14,049 nucleotides of DNA, taken from contig NZ_JZWV01000536.1 of assembly GCF_000966975.1 (NCBI RefSeq), positions 1-14,049 of the forward strand, in the 5' to 3' direction. How positions within the stretch are numbered: the first letter of the stretch is position 1; each line of letters begins with the position of its first letter. The stretch is from Streptomyces katrae (GTDB lineage Bacteria > Actinomycetota > Actinomycetes > Streptomycetales > Streptomycetaceae). This document shows, piece after piece, positions 1 through 8,328 of this stretch. The notes below the pieces were generated by a model. The model ran no database searches. It was not told the DNA's origin and saw nothing but the letters and a program-made list of their open reading frames with translations. A program made the position numbers and the translations under genes.

Positions 1-304
1 GCCCTGGATGGTGCTGGGCCGGGACACCTTCGCGGGCGACCTCCTGGCCCGCCTCGGGATCCGCAACGTCTACGCCGGGCACCCCGGGCGGTACCCGAAG
101 GTACCGGCGGCGGAGCTCGCGGGGAGCGGCTGCGATCTGGTGGTGCTCCCCGACGAGCCGTACCGCTTCACGGCGGACGACGGCCCGGAGGCCTTCCCCG
201 GCCTGCCCGCCGCGCTCGTCAGCGGCCGCCACCTGACCTGGTACGGGCCCTCGCTGGCCCAGGCCCCCCAGGTCCTGGCGGCGGCCGTGCGGGCGGCGCT
301 GTAG
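1..304 (+). CDS. Helical-backbone metal receptor / substrate-binding protein, 3' end only
   Basis: This is the last 100 codons of a gene whose start lies left of the window; the frame runs from base 2 to a TAG at 302-304. The visible part reads PWMVLGRDTFAGDLLARLG, then NVYAG, a DLVVLPDEPY strand and a C-terminal helix ending in AAVRAAL. This is the C-lobe pattern of periplasmic-binding-protein-like domains that bind cobalamin or Fe-siderophores (PF01497 type): a conserved D/L-rich helix, a V-x-P strand leading to a substrate-facing loop, and a short end helix. Such proteins usually feed an ABC importer, but no permease or ATPase gene is visible here and the signal peptide is off-window, so the ligand cannot be named. 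The gene converges with the TDT transporter gene across only 7 bases. Some actinobacterial members of this fold are cytoplasmic and not transport-linked. Confidence 0.65.
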   Translation, partial: PWMVLGRDTFAGDLLARLGIRNVYAGHPGRYPKVPAAELAGSGCDLVVLPDEPYRFTADDGPEAFPGLPAALVSGRHLTWYGPSLAQAPQVLAAAVRAAL

Positions 305-311
305 CCGTCTC

Positions 312-1436
<1,125 letters not shown>

Positions 1437-1484
1437 GGGTCCAGCGTCCCGTCGGCCGGGGCCGTACGGCAGAGGCCGCACGTC

Positions 1485-1510
1485 TATAAGGCCATAAACT
1501 GATGTTATGG
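1485..1510. promoter_or_regulatory. Candidate LysR operator and overlapping LysR promoter
   Basis: The divergent region between the transporter and LysR genes is GC-rich except for an AT-rich block here. CCATAA (1492-1497) and TTATGG (1505-1510) form a perfect 6-bp inverted repeat with a 7-base spacer, and T1495 to A1507 gives the T-N11-A spacing typical of LysR boxes. The right arm contains the ATG (1507-1509) of the LysR gene. TAAACT (1495-1500) sits 6 bases before that ATG, so it could be the -10 box of a leaderless LysR transcript. On the opposite strand, bases 1488-1483 read TATAGA, a possible -10 for the transporter. Position and symmetry fit autoregulation; none of this is shown experimentally. 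Confidence 0.5.
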
Positions 1511-2424
1511 GTAACGAGGAGACGGTTCCGCTCGCACACCGCGTGCCGGACCTGGGCGCGCTGGAGCTGCTGCTCACGGTGGCGCGGGTCGGCAGCCTGA
1601 GCGGCGCCGCGCGACGGCTGGGCATCACGCAGCCGGCGGCGAGCAGCCGGATCCGGGCGATGGAGACCCGGCTGGGGGTCGCCCTGGTGGACCGCTCCCC
1701 GCGCGGCTCGACGCTGACGGCCGAGGGCGCGCTGGTCACGGACTGGGCCCGGCGGGTGGTGGAGGCCGCCGAGGCCTTCGACGCGGGCGCGCAGGCGCTG
1801 CGCGGGCGGCGGGACTCGCGGCTGCGGGTGGCGGCCAGTATGACCATCGCCGAGTACCTGCTGCCCGGGTGGCTGATCGCCCTGCGGGGGGAGCGGCCGG
1901 GGACGGCAGTCTCGCTGCACGCGGGGAACTCGGCGGACGTGGCCCAGCGGGTGCTCGCGCACGAGGCCGACCTGGGGTTCGTGGAGGGGCTGACGGTCCC
2001 GGACGGGCTGGACTCGGCCGTCATCGCGCAGGACCGCCTGGTGGTGGCGGTGGCCCCGACGCACCCGTGGGCGCGGCGCTCGAAGGGGGTGGAGCCGGCG
2101 GAGCTGGCGGCGGCGCCGCTGATCCTGCGGGAGCGGGGATCGGGGACGCGGCAGGTGCTGGACGCGGCGCTGGCCGGGTCCGGGGGGCTGGCGCAGCCGC
2201 TGCTGGAGCTCGCCTCGACCACTGCCGTCAAGGCGGCGGCGCTCAGCGGGGCGGGGCCGTGCGTGCTGTCGGAACTCGCGCTGGTGGAGGAGCTGGCCGC
2301 GCGCCGGCTGGTATCGGTGCCCGTGCCGGGGGCCGCCCTGGCCCGCGCCCTGCGCGCCGTCTGGCCCACGGGCACCCGCCCGGCGGGGCCGGCCCGCGAC
2401 CTGCTGTCGCTGACCCGACGGTAA
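1507..2424 (+). CDS. LysR-family transcriptional regulator
   Basis: A 305-residue LysR-type regulator. The N-terminal winged helix-turn-helix spans about residues 16-75 (LELLLTVARVGSLSGAARRLGITQPAASSRIRAM in two overlapping helices, then LGVALVDRSPRG-STLT), and the substrate-binding-like domain about residues 105-295 begins with LRVAASMTIAEYLLPGWL. Length and domain order are normal for the family. The start at ATG 1507 has no recognisable Shine-Dalgarno but has a -10-like TAAACT 6 bases upstream, so the message may be leaderless, a common arrangement in Streptomyces. It is divergent from the TDT transporter gene, and LysR regulators usually control the divergently transcribed neighbour together with their own gene. 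The co-inducer is unknown. Confidence 0.9.
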   Translation: MGNEETVPLAHRVPDLGALELLLTVARVGSLSGAARRLGITQPAASSRIRAMETRLGVALVDRSPRGSTLTAEGALVTDWARRVVEAAEAFDAGAQALRGRRDSRLRVAASMTIAEYLLPGWLIALRGERPGTAVSLHAGNSADVAQRVLAHEADLGFVEGLTVPDGLDSAVIAQDRLVVAVAPTHPWARRSKGVEPAELAAAPLILRERGSGTRQVLDAALAGSGGLAQPLLELASTTAVKAAALSGAGPCVLSELALVEELAARRLVSVPVPGAALARALRAVWPTGTRPAGPARDLLSLTRR

Positions 2425-2429
2425 CGCTC

Positions 2430-2442
2430 CCCGCCGTGCGGG
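2430..2442 (+). terminator. Weak hairpin after the LysR gene
   Basis: CCCGC and GCGGG form a 5-bp stem with a CGT loop, 5 bases after the LysR stop codon. No T-run follows. It is short and could be chance in such GC-rich DNA. Confidence 0.25.
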
Positions 2443-2449
2443 TGACGCG

Positions 2450-2531
2450 GAATCGATTCGGCGCGCGGCGGCGGTGACGTGGGCCGGGCCGGTCGGGAAG
2501 TTGGCTCCCGCACCTTTGGTTGCCTTCCCGA
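2450..2531 (+). promoter_or_regulatory. Upstream region of the small secreted-protein gene with two inverted repeats
   Basis: The 117-base gap before the secreted-protein gene holds a perfect 10-bp palindrome, GAATCGATTC (2450-2459), AT-rich against its surroundings. It also holds an 8-bp perfect inverted repeat, TCGGGAAG (2493-2500) and CTTCCCGA (2524-2531), with a 23-base spacer. The second arm ends right at the purine-rich AGAGGA Shine-Dalgarno (2531-2536). If transcribed, the repeat would fold into a leader hairpin beside the ribosome binding site; as DNA it could be an operator. I see no convincing -35/-10 pair. Confidence 0.35.
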
Positions 2532-2541
2532 GAGGATCCCC

Positions 2542-2889
2542 ATGCGACTCCGCCGCGCCTCCATCGCCGCCCTCGGCGCCTTCACCCTCCTGCTGGCCGT
2601 CCCGCAGTCCGCCTCCGCCGCGATCGGCGAGTTCCAGTACAGCTACGTCGGCCTGGACGGAAAGACGCACATCCGCGCCCTGATCGACCCCGAGAGCCGT
2701 GAGTGCATCACCCTCCCCGAGGTCGCCGACCCCAACGCCAGCGAGCCCGCGTTCTCCCCGCGCAACCGGACCAACGCCACGGCCACGGTGTTCACCGAAG
2801 CCGAGTGCGAGGGTGACTTCTTCTCCCTGCGCCCGATCACGGGCTACGGCACCAGCAAGCTGAAGCTCCGCTCGGTCGTCTTCAGCTGA
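2542..2889 (+). CDS. Small secreted protein of unknown function
   Basis: A 115-residue protein with a clear Sec signal peptide: basic MRLRRA, a hydrophobic stretch, then PQSASA with likely cleavage before AIGEF (near residue 27). The mature part is about 88 residues, beta-rich in look, with two cysteines (in RECITL and EAECEG) that could form a disulfide. The C-terminal half, with CEGDFFSLRPITGYG and LKLRSVVFS, resembles small actinobacterial secreted domains of the gamma-crystallin/inhibitor-like kind, but I cannot assign a family firmly. ATG 2542 was chosen because AGAGGA lies 5 bases upstream and because it begins exactly at the signal peptide; the open frame extends further upstream without coding character. 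It stands alone between LysR and a convergent gene. Confidence 0.8.
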   Translation: MRLRRASIAALGAFTLLLAVPQSASAAIGEFQYSYVGLDGKTHIRALIDPESRECITLPEVADPNASEPAFSPRNRTNATATVFTEAECEGDFFSLRPITGYGTSKLKLRSVVFS

Positions 2890-2896
2890 TCCGGGG

Positions 2897-2911
2897 CCGG
2901 GCGTGGCCCGG
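2897..2911. terminator. Hairpin between convergent genes
   Basis: CCGGGC and GCCCGG form a 6-bp stem with a GTG loop, in the 23 bases between the stop of the secreted-protein gene (2889) and the stop of the convergent membrane-protein gene (2913). Its place suits a two-way terminator; there is no T-run on either side. Confidence 0.4.
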
Positions 2912-2912
2912 G

Positions 2913-3728
2913 TCAGGTGCCGGCCTGGAGCGCCTTCGTCAGGAGGACGCCCGCCACGATCAGGGCCACTCCCAGCCACCACACCCCGCCGTCGAAGACC
3001 AGCACCGCGATCCCGACCGGTACCAGCAGCCCCGCCAGCGGCAGCAGCAGGGACGCCGGGCCCGGTCCGGGCTCGCCGCGGGCACGGGCCCGGACGACGT
3101 CCGGGTACCAGGCGGTGAACCGCAGGGCGGCGACGATGGCCAGGACCGGGACGATCCAGGCCGTCCAGATGTTGTCCGGCTCGTGCAACACCAGGTCCCC
3201 GAAGCCGCCCGCGAGGGCCGACACCAGGAAGGCCAGCCCCCACACCCCGGTGATCATGTAATTGGTGCGGAGGAAGGCGGGAGAGTGCCACACCGAGGGG
3301 TCGGTCCGCTCCCGGGCGTACTGGAGGGTGAACGGCATCCGGAACGCCATCGAGCCGAAGGCGATCGCCGTCAGGGTCAGGCTCGCCACCTCGCCCGCGT
3401 ACGTTTCCAGCCAGCGCAGCGTACCGTCGTCCGCCAGGGCGCCGATGACGGCGAGCGCGGCGAAGAACACCACGTCGGCCAGCTCCAACAGCTTCCAGGA
3501 GCTGCCCCGGTGCACCACCCGGCCCGCCACGACGAGGGCGACGGTGAGGCCCAGGGCGATCCCGACCGCGATCTCGAACCGTCCCGGGCCGGCCAGCAGA
3601 GAGAAGACGATCCACGGGGCCATCCCGACGACCGGGTTCTCCAGGAACCGGGCGACCGGGCCGGTCGCCGTTCCGTTGGCTTCGGTCCGCACCCTCCCAG
3701 CGTGCGCCCCATGTGCCCGGAGGGCCAT
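2913..3728 (-). CDS. Multi-pass membrane protein of unknown function
   Basis: Up to 271 residues with about seven hydrophobic segments: PWIVFSLLAG, an AVGIALGLTVALVV stretch, LADVVFFAALAVIGAL, one around SLTLTAIAFGSMAF, YMITGVWGLAFLVSAL, WIVPVLAIVAAL and a C-terminal pair. Between segments lies a conserved-looking loop, YARERTDPSVWHSPAFLRTNY. The layout recalls septation-protein-A-like (YciB/IspZ-like) membrane proteins, but this is only a resemblance. The start is uncertain: ATG 3728 has no Shine-Dalgarno and lies 8 bases from the hairpin that ends the upstream operon; GTG 3692 has GGGAGG directly against it, which is too close; ATG 3623 would remove the plausible FLENPVVG lead. The protein is probably separate from the ethanolamine unit because of that hairpin. 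Confidence 0.75.
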   Translation of the reverse strand: MALRAHGAHAGRVRTEANGTATGPVARFLENPVVGMAPWIVFSLLAGPGRFEIAVGIALGLTVALVVAGRVVHRGSSWKLLELADVVFFAALAVIGALADDGTLRWLETYAGEVASLTLTAIAFGSMAFRMPFTLQYARERTDPSVWHSPAFLRTNYMITGVWGLAFLVSALAGGFGDLVLHEPDNIWTAWIVPVLAIVAALRFTAWYPDVVRARARGEPGPGPASLLLPLAGLLVPVGIAVLVFDGGVWWLGVALIVAGVLLTKALQAGT

Positions 3729-3735
3729 TCGTGCC

Positions 3736-3772
3736 CGCGGGCCACGCGCGGGGACGCCCCGCGTGGCCCGCG
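3736..3772 (-). terminator. Strong hairpin terminator after the glutamine amidotransferase gene
   Basis: Bases 3736-3748 pair perfectly with 3760-3772 (13 bp, arm sequence CGCGGGCCACGCG), then one bulged C (3749) and three more pairs around a GACG loop. It begins 5 bases after the stop codon (3778-3780) of the minus-strand amidotransferase gene, so it most likely ends the epuRII-permease-amidotransferase transcript. No T-run follows, as is usual in Streptomyces. Confidence 0.75.
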
Positions 3773-3777
3773 CCGCG

Positions 3778-4485
3778 TCAGGAGACCGGTACCGCCCGCA
3801 GGGCGGCGGCCGCCTCGATGAAGGAGGCCATCACCCGGGTGTCCTTGTCCCGTTCGGGGTGCCACTGAACGCCCACGACCCAGTTCGACCGGTCGGGGTC
3901 CTCGATGGCCTCGACCGTGCCGTCCTGCGCGTACGCCGAGACGACCAGACCCCGGCCGAGGCGGTCCACCGCCTGGTGGTGGTACGTCGGGACGTCAGCG
4001 ACCTCCGGGACCAGCTCCGCGTACCGGGTGCCCGCCACCGGGGTGACGGGGTGCCAGGAGGTGACGCCCGGGGTGTGGACGTGGCCGTCGATGTGCTGGA
4101 TGAGGGTGCCGCCGAGGGCCACGTTCAGCGCCTGCATGCCCCGGCAGATGCCGAGGAGGGGGAGACCGCCCGTCAGGGCGGCCTGGATCAGCGCCAGTTC
4201 CCACTCGTCGCGCACGGTGGCGGGGGCGCCCGTACGGGGGTCGCGCGGGGCCCCGTAGCGGACCGGGTCCACGTCCGGGCCGCCGGAGACGATGAGCCCG
4301 TCCAGCCGTCCCAGCACCTCCGCCGCCCGGTCCGTGTCGTCCGGGGGCAGCAGGACGGCCGCGCCGCCCGCCGCCTGGACCAGTTCGTAGTAGCCGGACG
4401 GGACGAGCGACGTGGGAAGGTCCCATGCCCCGTAGCGGGTGGACTCCTCCACGTAGGTGGTGATGCCGATGAGCGGCCTGGGCAC
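3778..4485 (-). CDS. Class I glutamine amidotransferase, gamma-glutamyl hydrolase of PuuD type (peptidase C26)
   Basis: A 235-residue stand-alone amidotransferase domain. Its motifs are GLIVSGGPDVDP (residues 63-74, oxyanion region), the nucleophile elbow GICRGMQ with Cys114, YHHQAVD (168-174, a substrate-pocket motif of PuuD-like enzymes) and QWHPE giving His209 and Glu211, so the Cys-His-Glu triad is complete. Length matches E. coli PuuD, which hydrolyses gamma-glutamyl-GABA. Here the likely substrate is the gamma-glutamylated end product of the ligase and dehydrogenases encoded opposite, gamma-glutamylglycine if the amine is ethanolamine (inference). The start is GTG 4485, set by GGAGG (4497-4493) 7 bases upstream. 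It follows the permease gene by 48 bases on the same strand and precedes a strong hairpin, so it is probably the last gene of that unit. Confidence 0.9.
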   Translation of the reverse strand: MPRPLIGITTYVEESTRYGAWDLPTSLVPSGYYELVQAAGGAAVLLPPDDTDRAAEVLGRLDGLIVSGGPDVDPVRYGAPRDPRTGAPATVRDEWELALIQAALTGGLPLLGICRGMQALNVALGGTLIQHIDGHVHTPGVTSWHPVTPVAGTRYAELVPEVADVPTYHHQAVDRLGRGLVVSAYAQDGTVEAIEDPDRSNWVVGVQWHPERDKDTRVMASFIEAAAALRAVPVS

Positions 4486-4533
4486 GGTGTTACCTCCAGG
4501 GTGGTGCCGGGAGCAGGGTGCGGGATCAGGATT

Positions 4534-5991
<1,458 letters not shown>

Positions 5992-6011
5992 GTGCGCTCC
6001 TGCCCGGGGGA

Positions 6012-6033
6012 AAAGGTTTCGCTGCGTACCTTT
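6012..6033. promoter_or_regulatory. Candidate EpuRII-type operator in the permease promoter
   Basis: AAAGGT (6012-6017) and ACCTTT (6028-6033) form a perfect 6-bp inverted repeat with a 10-base spacer. The core GGTT-N8-TACCTT, with the same spacing, recurs at 6872-6889 between the regulator and ligase genes. On the minus strand TTGACG (6040-6035) lies directly upstream and could be the permease -35 box, so a bound repressor would cover the promoter. The matching -10 is poor (ACCTTT or CCTTTT), so the promoter itself is uncertain. Confidence 0.55.
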
Positions 6034-6055
6034 GCGTCAAGGGCAGGGAGCGCGC

Positions 6056-6093
6056 AAGACCCCTGCGTAAAACGGAGGTAACGAGAACCTCAC
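6056..6093. promoter_or_regulatory. GlnR-like pentamer series upstream of the permease gene
   Basis: Four pentamers lie at exact 11-base steps: AAGAC (6056), GTAAA (6067), GTAAC (6078) and CTCAC (6089). The middle pair, GTAAA-N6-GTAAC, differs from the Streptomyces GlnR half-operator GTNAC-N6-GAAAC at two bases. GlnR is the global nitrogen regulator, so a site here would tie amine uptake to nitrogen supply. The outer pentamers are poor matches. The same bases also contain a GAGGT-N7-ACCTC repeat (6075-6091), a competing reading. Confidence 0.3.
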
Positions 6094-6098
6094 CCGCC

Positions 6099-6845
6099 TC
6101 AGGCCAGGAACCCGCGCAGCAGGGCCGCCGTACCGCAGCAGTGCTCGCGCATCACCGCCCGCGCCGCCTCCGCGTCCCGCTCCAGCACCGCCTCCACCAG
6201 GGCGCTGTGCTGCTGCTGGGAGTGCTCCAGGTTGCGCACCAGCAGCGGGATGCAGTCCAGCAGGTCGTTGACCCGGGCCCGGACGGCCGCGTACTGGGCC
6301 GTCAGGCTGGCGGATCCGGCCAGTTCGCAGAGCGTCAGGTGGAAGAGGGTGTCCTGGCGGCGGTACTCGGCGAGCGGGGCGTCGTGGGTGGCGGCGAGCG
6401 CGCCCAGCAGCCGCTCTGCGCCCTCCTCGGAGAGGCCCTGCGAGGCGCACAGGCCGGCCGCCCCCACCTCCAGGACCTCGCGGAAGCGCAGCACGTCCTC
6501 GATGTCCACCCCCGCCACGCGCCGCCGCAGCTCCTCCTCGGCCCCGCCGGCCGGGGTGTCGGGGCGGGCCAGCACGAACGTGCCCCCGTACCGGCCGCGC
6601 CGGGCCTCGACCAGGCCCTGGTCCTGCAGCACCTTCAGCACCTCGCGCAGGGTGACCCGGCTGATCCCCATCCGCTCCGCCAACTCCCGCTCCGGCGGCA
6701 GCCGTTCCCCGCCCGGCACCAGGCCCAGCCGGACGACCTGGAGGATCTGTTCGAGCGCCTCCTCGAAACCGTTGCCCGCCCGGACCTGCCGCAGCACCGG
6801 ATTGAGCCGCGCGATCGCGCCCCCGTCGCCCGCCGTGTCGGTCAT
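6099..6845 (-). CDS. epuRII: GntR-family regulator, FadR subfamily (EpuRII-like repressor)
   Basis: A 248-residue regulator. A winged helix domain at about residues 27-94 contains PGGERLPPERELAERMGISRVTLREVLKVL in overlapping helices and the wing RRGRYGGTFV. An all-helical FCD effector domain at about 115-240 shows the likely metal-site residues Asp165 and His169 (DTLFH), His213 and His235. The start is ATG 6845, with GGAGGAG ending 5 bases upstream; an in-frame TTG further up was rejected. It diverges from the glutamine-synthetase-like gene across 77 bases. In S. coelicolor the regulator in this position (EpuRII, SCO1614) represses glnA4, so the symbol is given by neighbourhood and domain type, not by alignment. 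It is probably the first gene of the minus-strand unit and likely represses both units in the absence of the amine or its derivative (inference). Confidence 0.88.
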   Translation of the reverse strand: MTDTAGDGGAIARLNPVLRQVRAGNGFEEALEQILQVVRLGLVPGGERLPPERELAERMGISRVTLREVLKVLQDQGLVEARRGRYGGTFVLARPDTPAGGAEEELRRRVAGVDIEDVLRFREVLEVGAAGLCASQGLSEEGAERLLGALAATHDAPLAEYRRQDTLFHLTLCELAGSASLTAQYAAVRARVNDLLDCIPLLVRNLEHSQQQHSALVEAVLERDAEAARAVMREHCCGTAALLRGFLA

Positions 6846-6871
6846 CTTGGCTCCTCCCCTTCCCAAGCAAT

Positions 6872-6889
6872 GGTTCTGTTCAATACCTT
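6872..6889. promoter_or_regulatory. Candidate EpuRII-type operator between epuRII and glnA4
   Basis: Bases 6872-6887 read GGTTCTGTTCAATACC, which is symmetric as GGT-NN-TG-NN-CA-NN-ACC, followed by TT. The core GGTT-N8-TACCTT with the same spacing occurs at 6015-6032 in the permease promoter. It lies in the 77-base divergent gap, 27 bases from the regulator start and 33 from the ligase start, a position where one repressor dimer could block both promoters. No clear -35/-10 pair was found on either strand. Confidence 0.55.
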
Positions 6890-6922
6890 AGGCCTCCTCG
6901 GCTCACCGAAGGAGAGATCCCC

Positions 6923-8287
6923 GTGGTAGACCGCAAGCCGCCGCTCGCGCCCGAGGAGCTCCGTGCCCTCGTCGCCAGCGGTGAGATCGACACCGTCGTC
7001 CTGGCCTTCCCCGACATGCAGGGACGACTCCAGGGCAAGCGGTTCGCCGCACAGTTCTTCCTGGACGAGGTCCTCGACCACGGCACCGAGGGCTGCAACT
7101 ACCTCCTCGCCGTCGACACCGAGATGAACACCGTCGACGGCTACGAGATGTCCTCCTGGGACCGGGGATACGGCGACTTCGCCATGCACCCCGACCTCGC
7201 CACCCTCCGCCGCATCCCCTGGAACCCCGGCAGCGCCTTCGTCCTCGCGGACCTCGCCTGGCACGACGGCACGCCCGTCGTCGCCGCTCCCCGCCAGATC
7301 CTGCGCCGCCAGCTGGAGCGCCTCGCCGAACAGGGCTACACCGCCATGGTCGGCACCGAGCTGGAGTTCATGGTCTTCCAGGACACCTACGAACAGGCCT
7401 GGAACGCCGACTACCGCGCCCTGACCCCCGCCAACCAGTACAACATCGACTACTCCGTCCTCGGCACCGGCCGCATCGAACCCCTGCTGCGCCGGATCCG
7501 CAACGAGATGCAGGCCGCCGGCCTGACCGTCGAATCCGCCAAGGGCGAGTGCAACCTCGGCCAGCACGAGATCGCCTTCCGCTACGACGAGGCGCTCACC
7601 ACCTGCGACCAGCACTCCGTCTACAAGACCGGGGCCAAGGAGATCGCCTCCCAGGAAGGCGTCTCGCTCACCTTCATGGCCAAGTTCGACGAGCGCGAGG
7701 GCAACTCCTGTCACATCCACCTCTCGCTCACCGACACCGACGGACACAACGCCATGGCCGGAGACGGCCCGGGCGGCATGTCCCCGCTGATGCGGCACTT
7801 CCTGGCCGGCCAGCTGGCCGCGCTGCGCGACTTCTCCCTTCTCTACGCCCCCAACATCAACTCGTACAAGCGTTTCCGCCCGGGATCCTTCGCGCCCACC
7901 GCCGTCGCCTGGGGCGTCGACAACCGCACCTGCGCCCTGCGCGTGGTCGGCCACGGCCGCTCCATGCGCTTCGAGAACCGCCTCCCCGGCGGCGACGTCA
8001 ACCCCTACCTCGCCGTCGCCGGCCTGATCGCGGCCGGACTCTACGGCGTCGAGAACCGCCTCGAACTCCCCGAGGCCTGCGCCGGCAACGCCTACACCGC
8101 CGACTTCGCCCACGTCCCCACCACCCTGCGCGAGGCCGCCGAACTCTGGGAGAACAGCGAGATCGCCAAGGCCGCCTTCGGCCCGGAGGTCGTCGCCCAC
8201 TACCGCAACATGGCCCGCGTCGAACTCGACGCCTACGACTCCGCCGTCACCGACTGGGAACGCCGCCGCTCCTTCGAACGCCTCTGA
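6923..8287 (+). CDS. glnA4: Glutamine-synthetase-like amine ligase, probable gamma-glutamylethanolamide synthetase
   Basis: A 454-residue member of the glutamine synthetase superfamily. Metal and nucleotide motifs are present: GTELEF (144-149, with Glu146 and Glu148), KGECNLGQHE (207-216), the His-x-His of SCHIH (262-266), NSYKRF (313-318), NRTCALR (334-340) and ENRLPGGDVNPYLA (351-364). The flap that reads PGYEAP in true glutamine synthetases reads PGSFAP here (320-325), so the glutamate needed for ammonia chemistry is missing. The adenylylation-loop tyrosine is also absent (ENRLELPEA). Both changes mark amine ligases of the PuuA/GlnA3/GlnA4 group. The start is GTG 6923 with AAGGAGAG 6 bases upstream. 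It is the first gene of the plus-strand unit. Published work assigns S. coelicolor GlnA4 (SCO1613) as gamma-glutamylethanolamide synthetase; the assignment here rests on gene order and motifs. A polyamine or isopropylamine substrate is possible. Confidence 0.85.
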   Translation: MVDRKPPLAPEELRALVASGEIDTVVLAFPDMQGRLQGKRFAAQFFLDEVLDHGTEGCNYLLAVDTEMNTVDGYEMSSWDRGYGDFAMHPDLATLRRIPWNPGSAFVLADLAWHDGTPVVAAPRQILRRQLERLAEQGYTAMVGTELEFMVFQDTYEQAWNADYRALTPANQYNIDYSVLGTGRIEPLLRRIRNEMQAAGLTVESAKGECNLGQHEIAFRYDEALTTCDQHSVYKTGAKEIASQEGVSLTFMAKFDEREGNSCHIHLSLTDTDGHNAMAGDGPGGMSPLMRHFLAGQLAALRDFSLLYAPNINSYKRFRPGSFAPTAVAWGVDNRTCALRVVGHGRSMRFENRLPGGDVNPYLAVAGLIAAGLYGVENRLELPEACAGNAYTADFAHVPTTLREAAELWENSEIAKAAFGPEVVAHYRNMARVELDAYDSAVTDWERRRSFERL

Positions 8288-8328
8288 CCCGCCCCGGTCC
8301 GCACCGCACCCACCCAGAAAGGCACCAC

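Noticed and set aside
6846..6866. An upstream TTG start for the GntR regulator (at 6866).
   Set aside because: It would translate through the strong GGAGGAG Shine-Dalgarno that fits ATG 6845 at ideal spacing.
6842..8200. A 450-codon Gly/Val/Asp-rich frame antisense to the ligase gene.
   Set aside because: It mirrors the codon structure of the ligase gene and has no recognisable domain.
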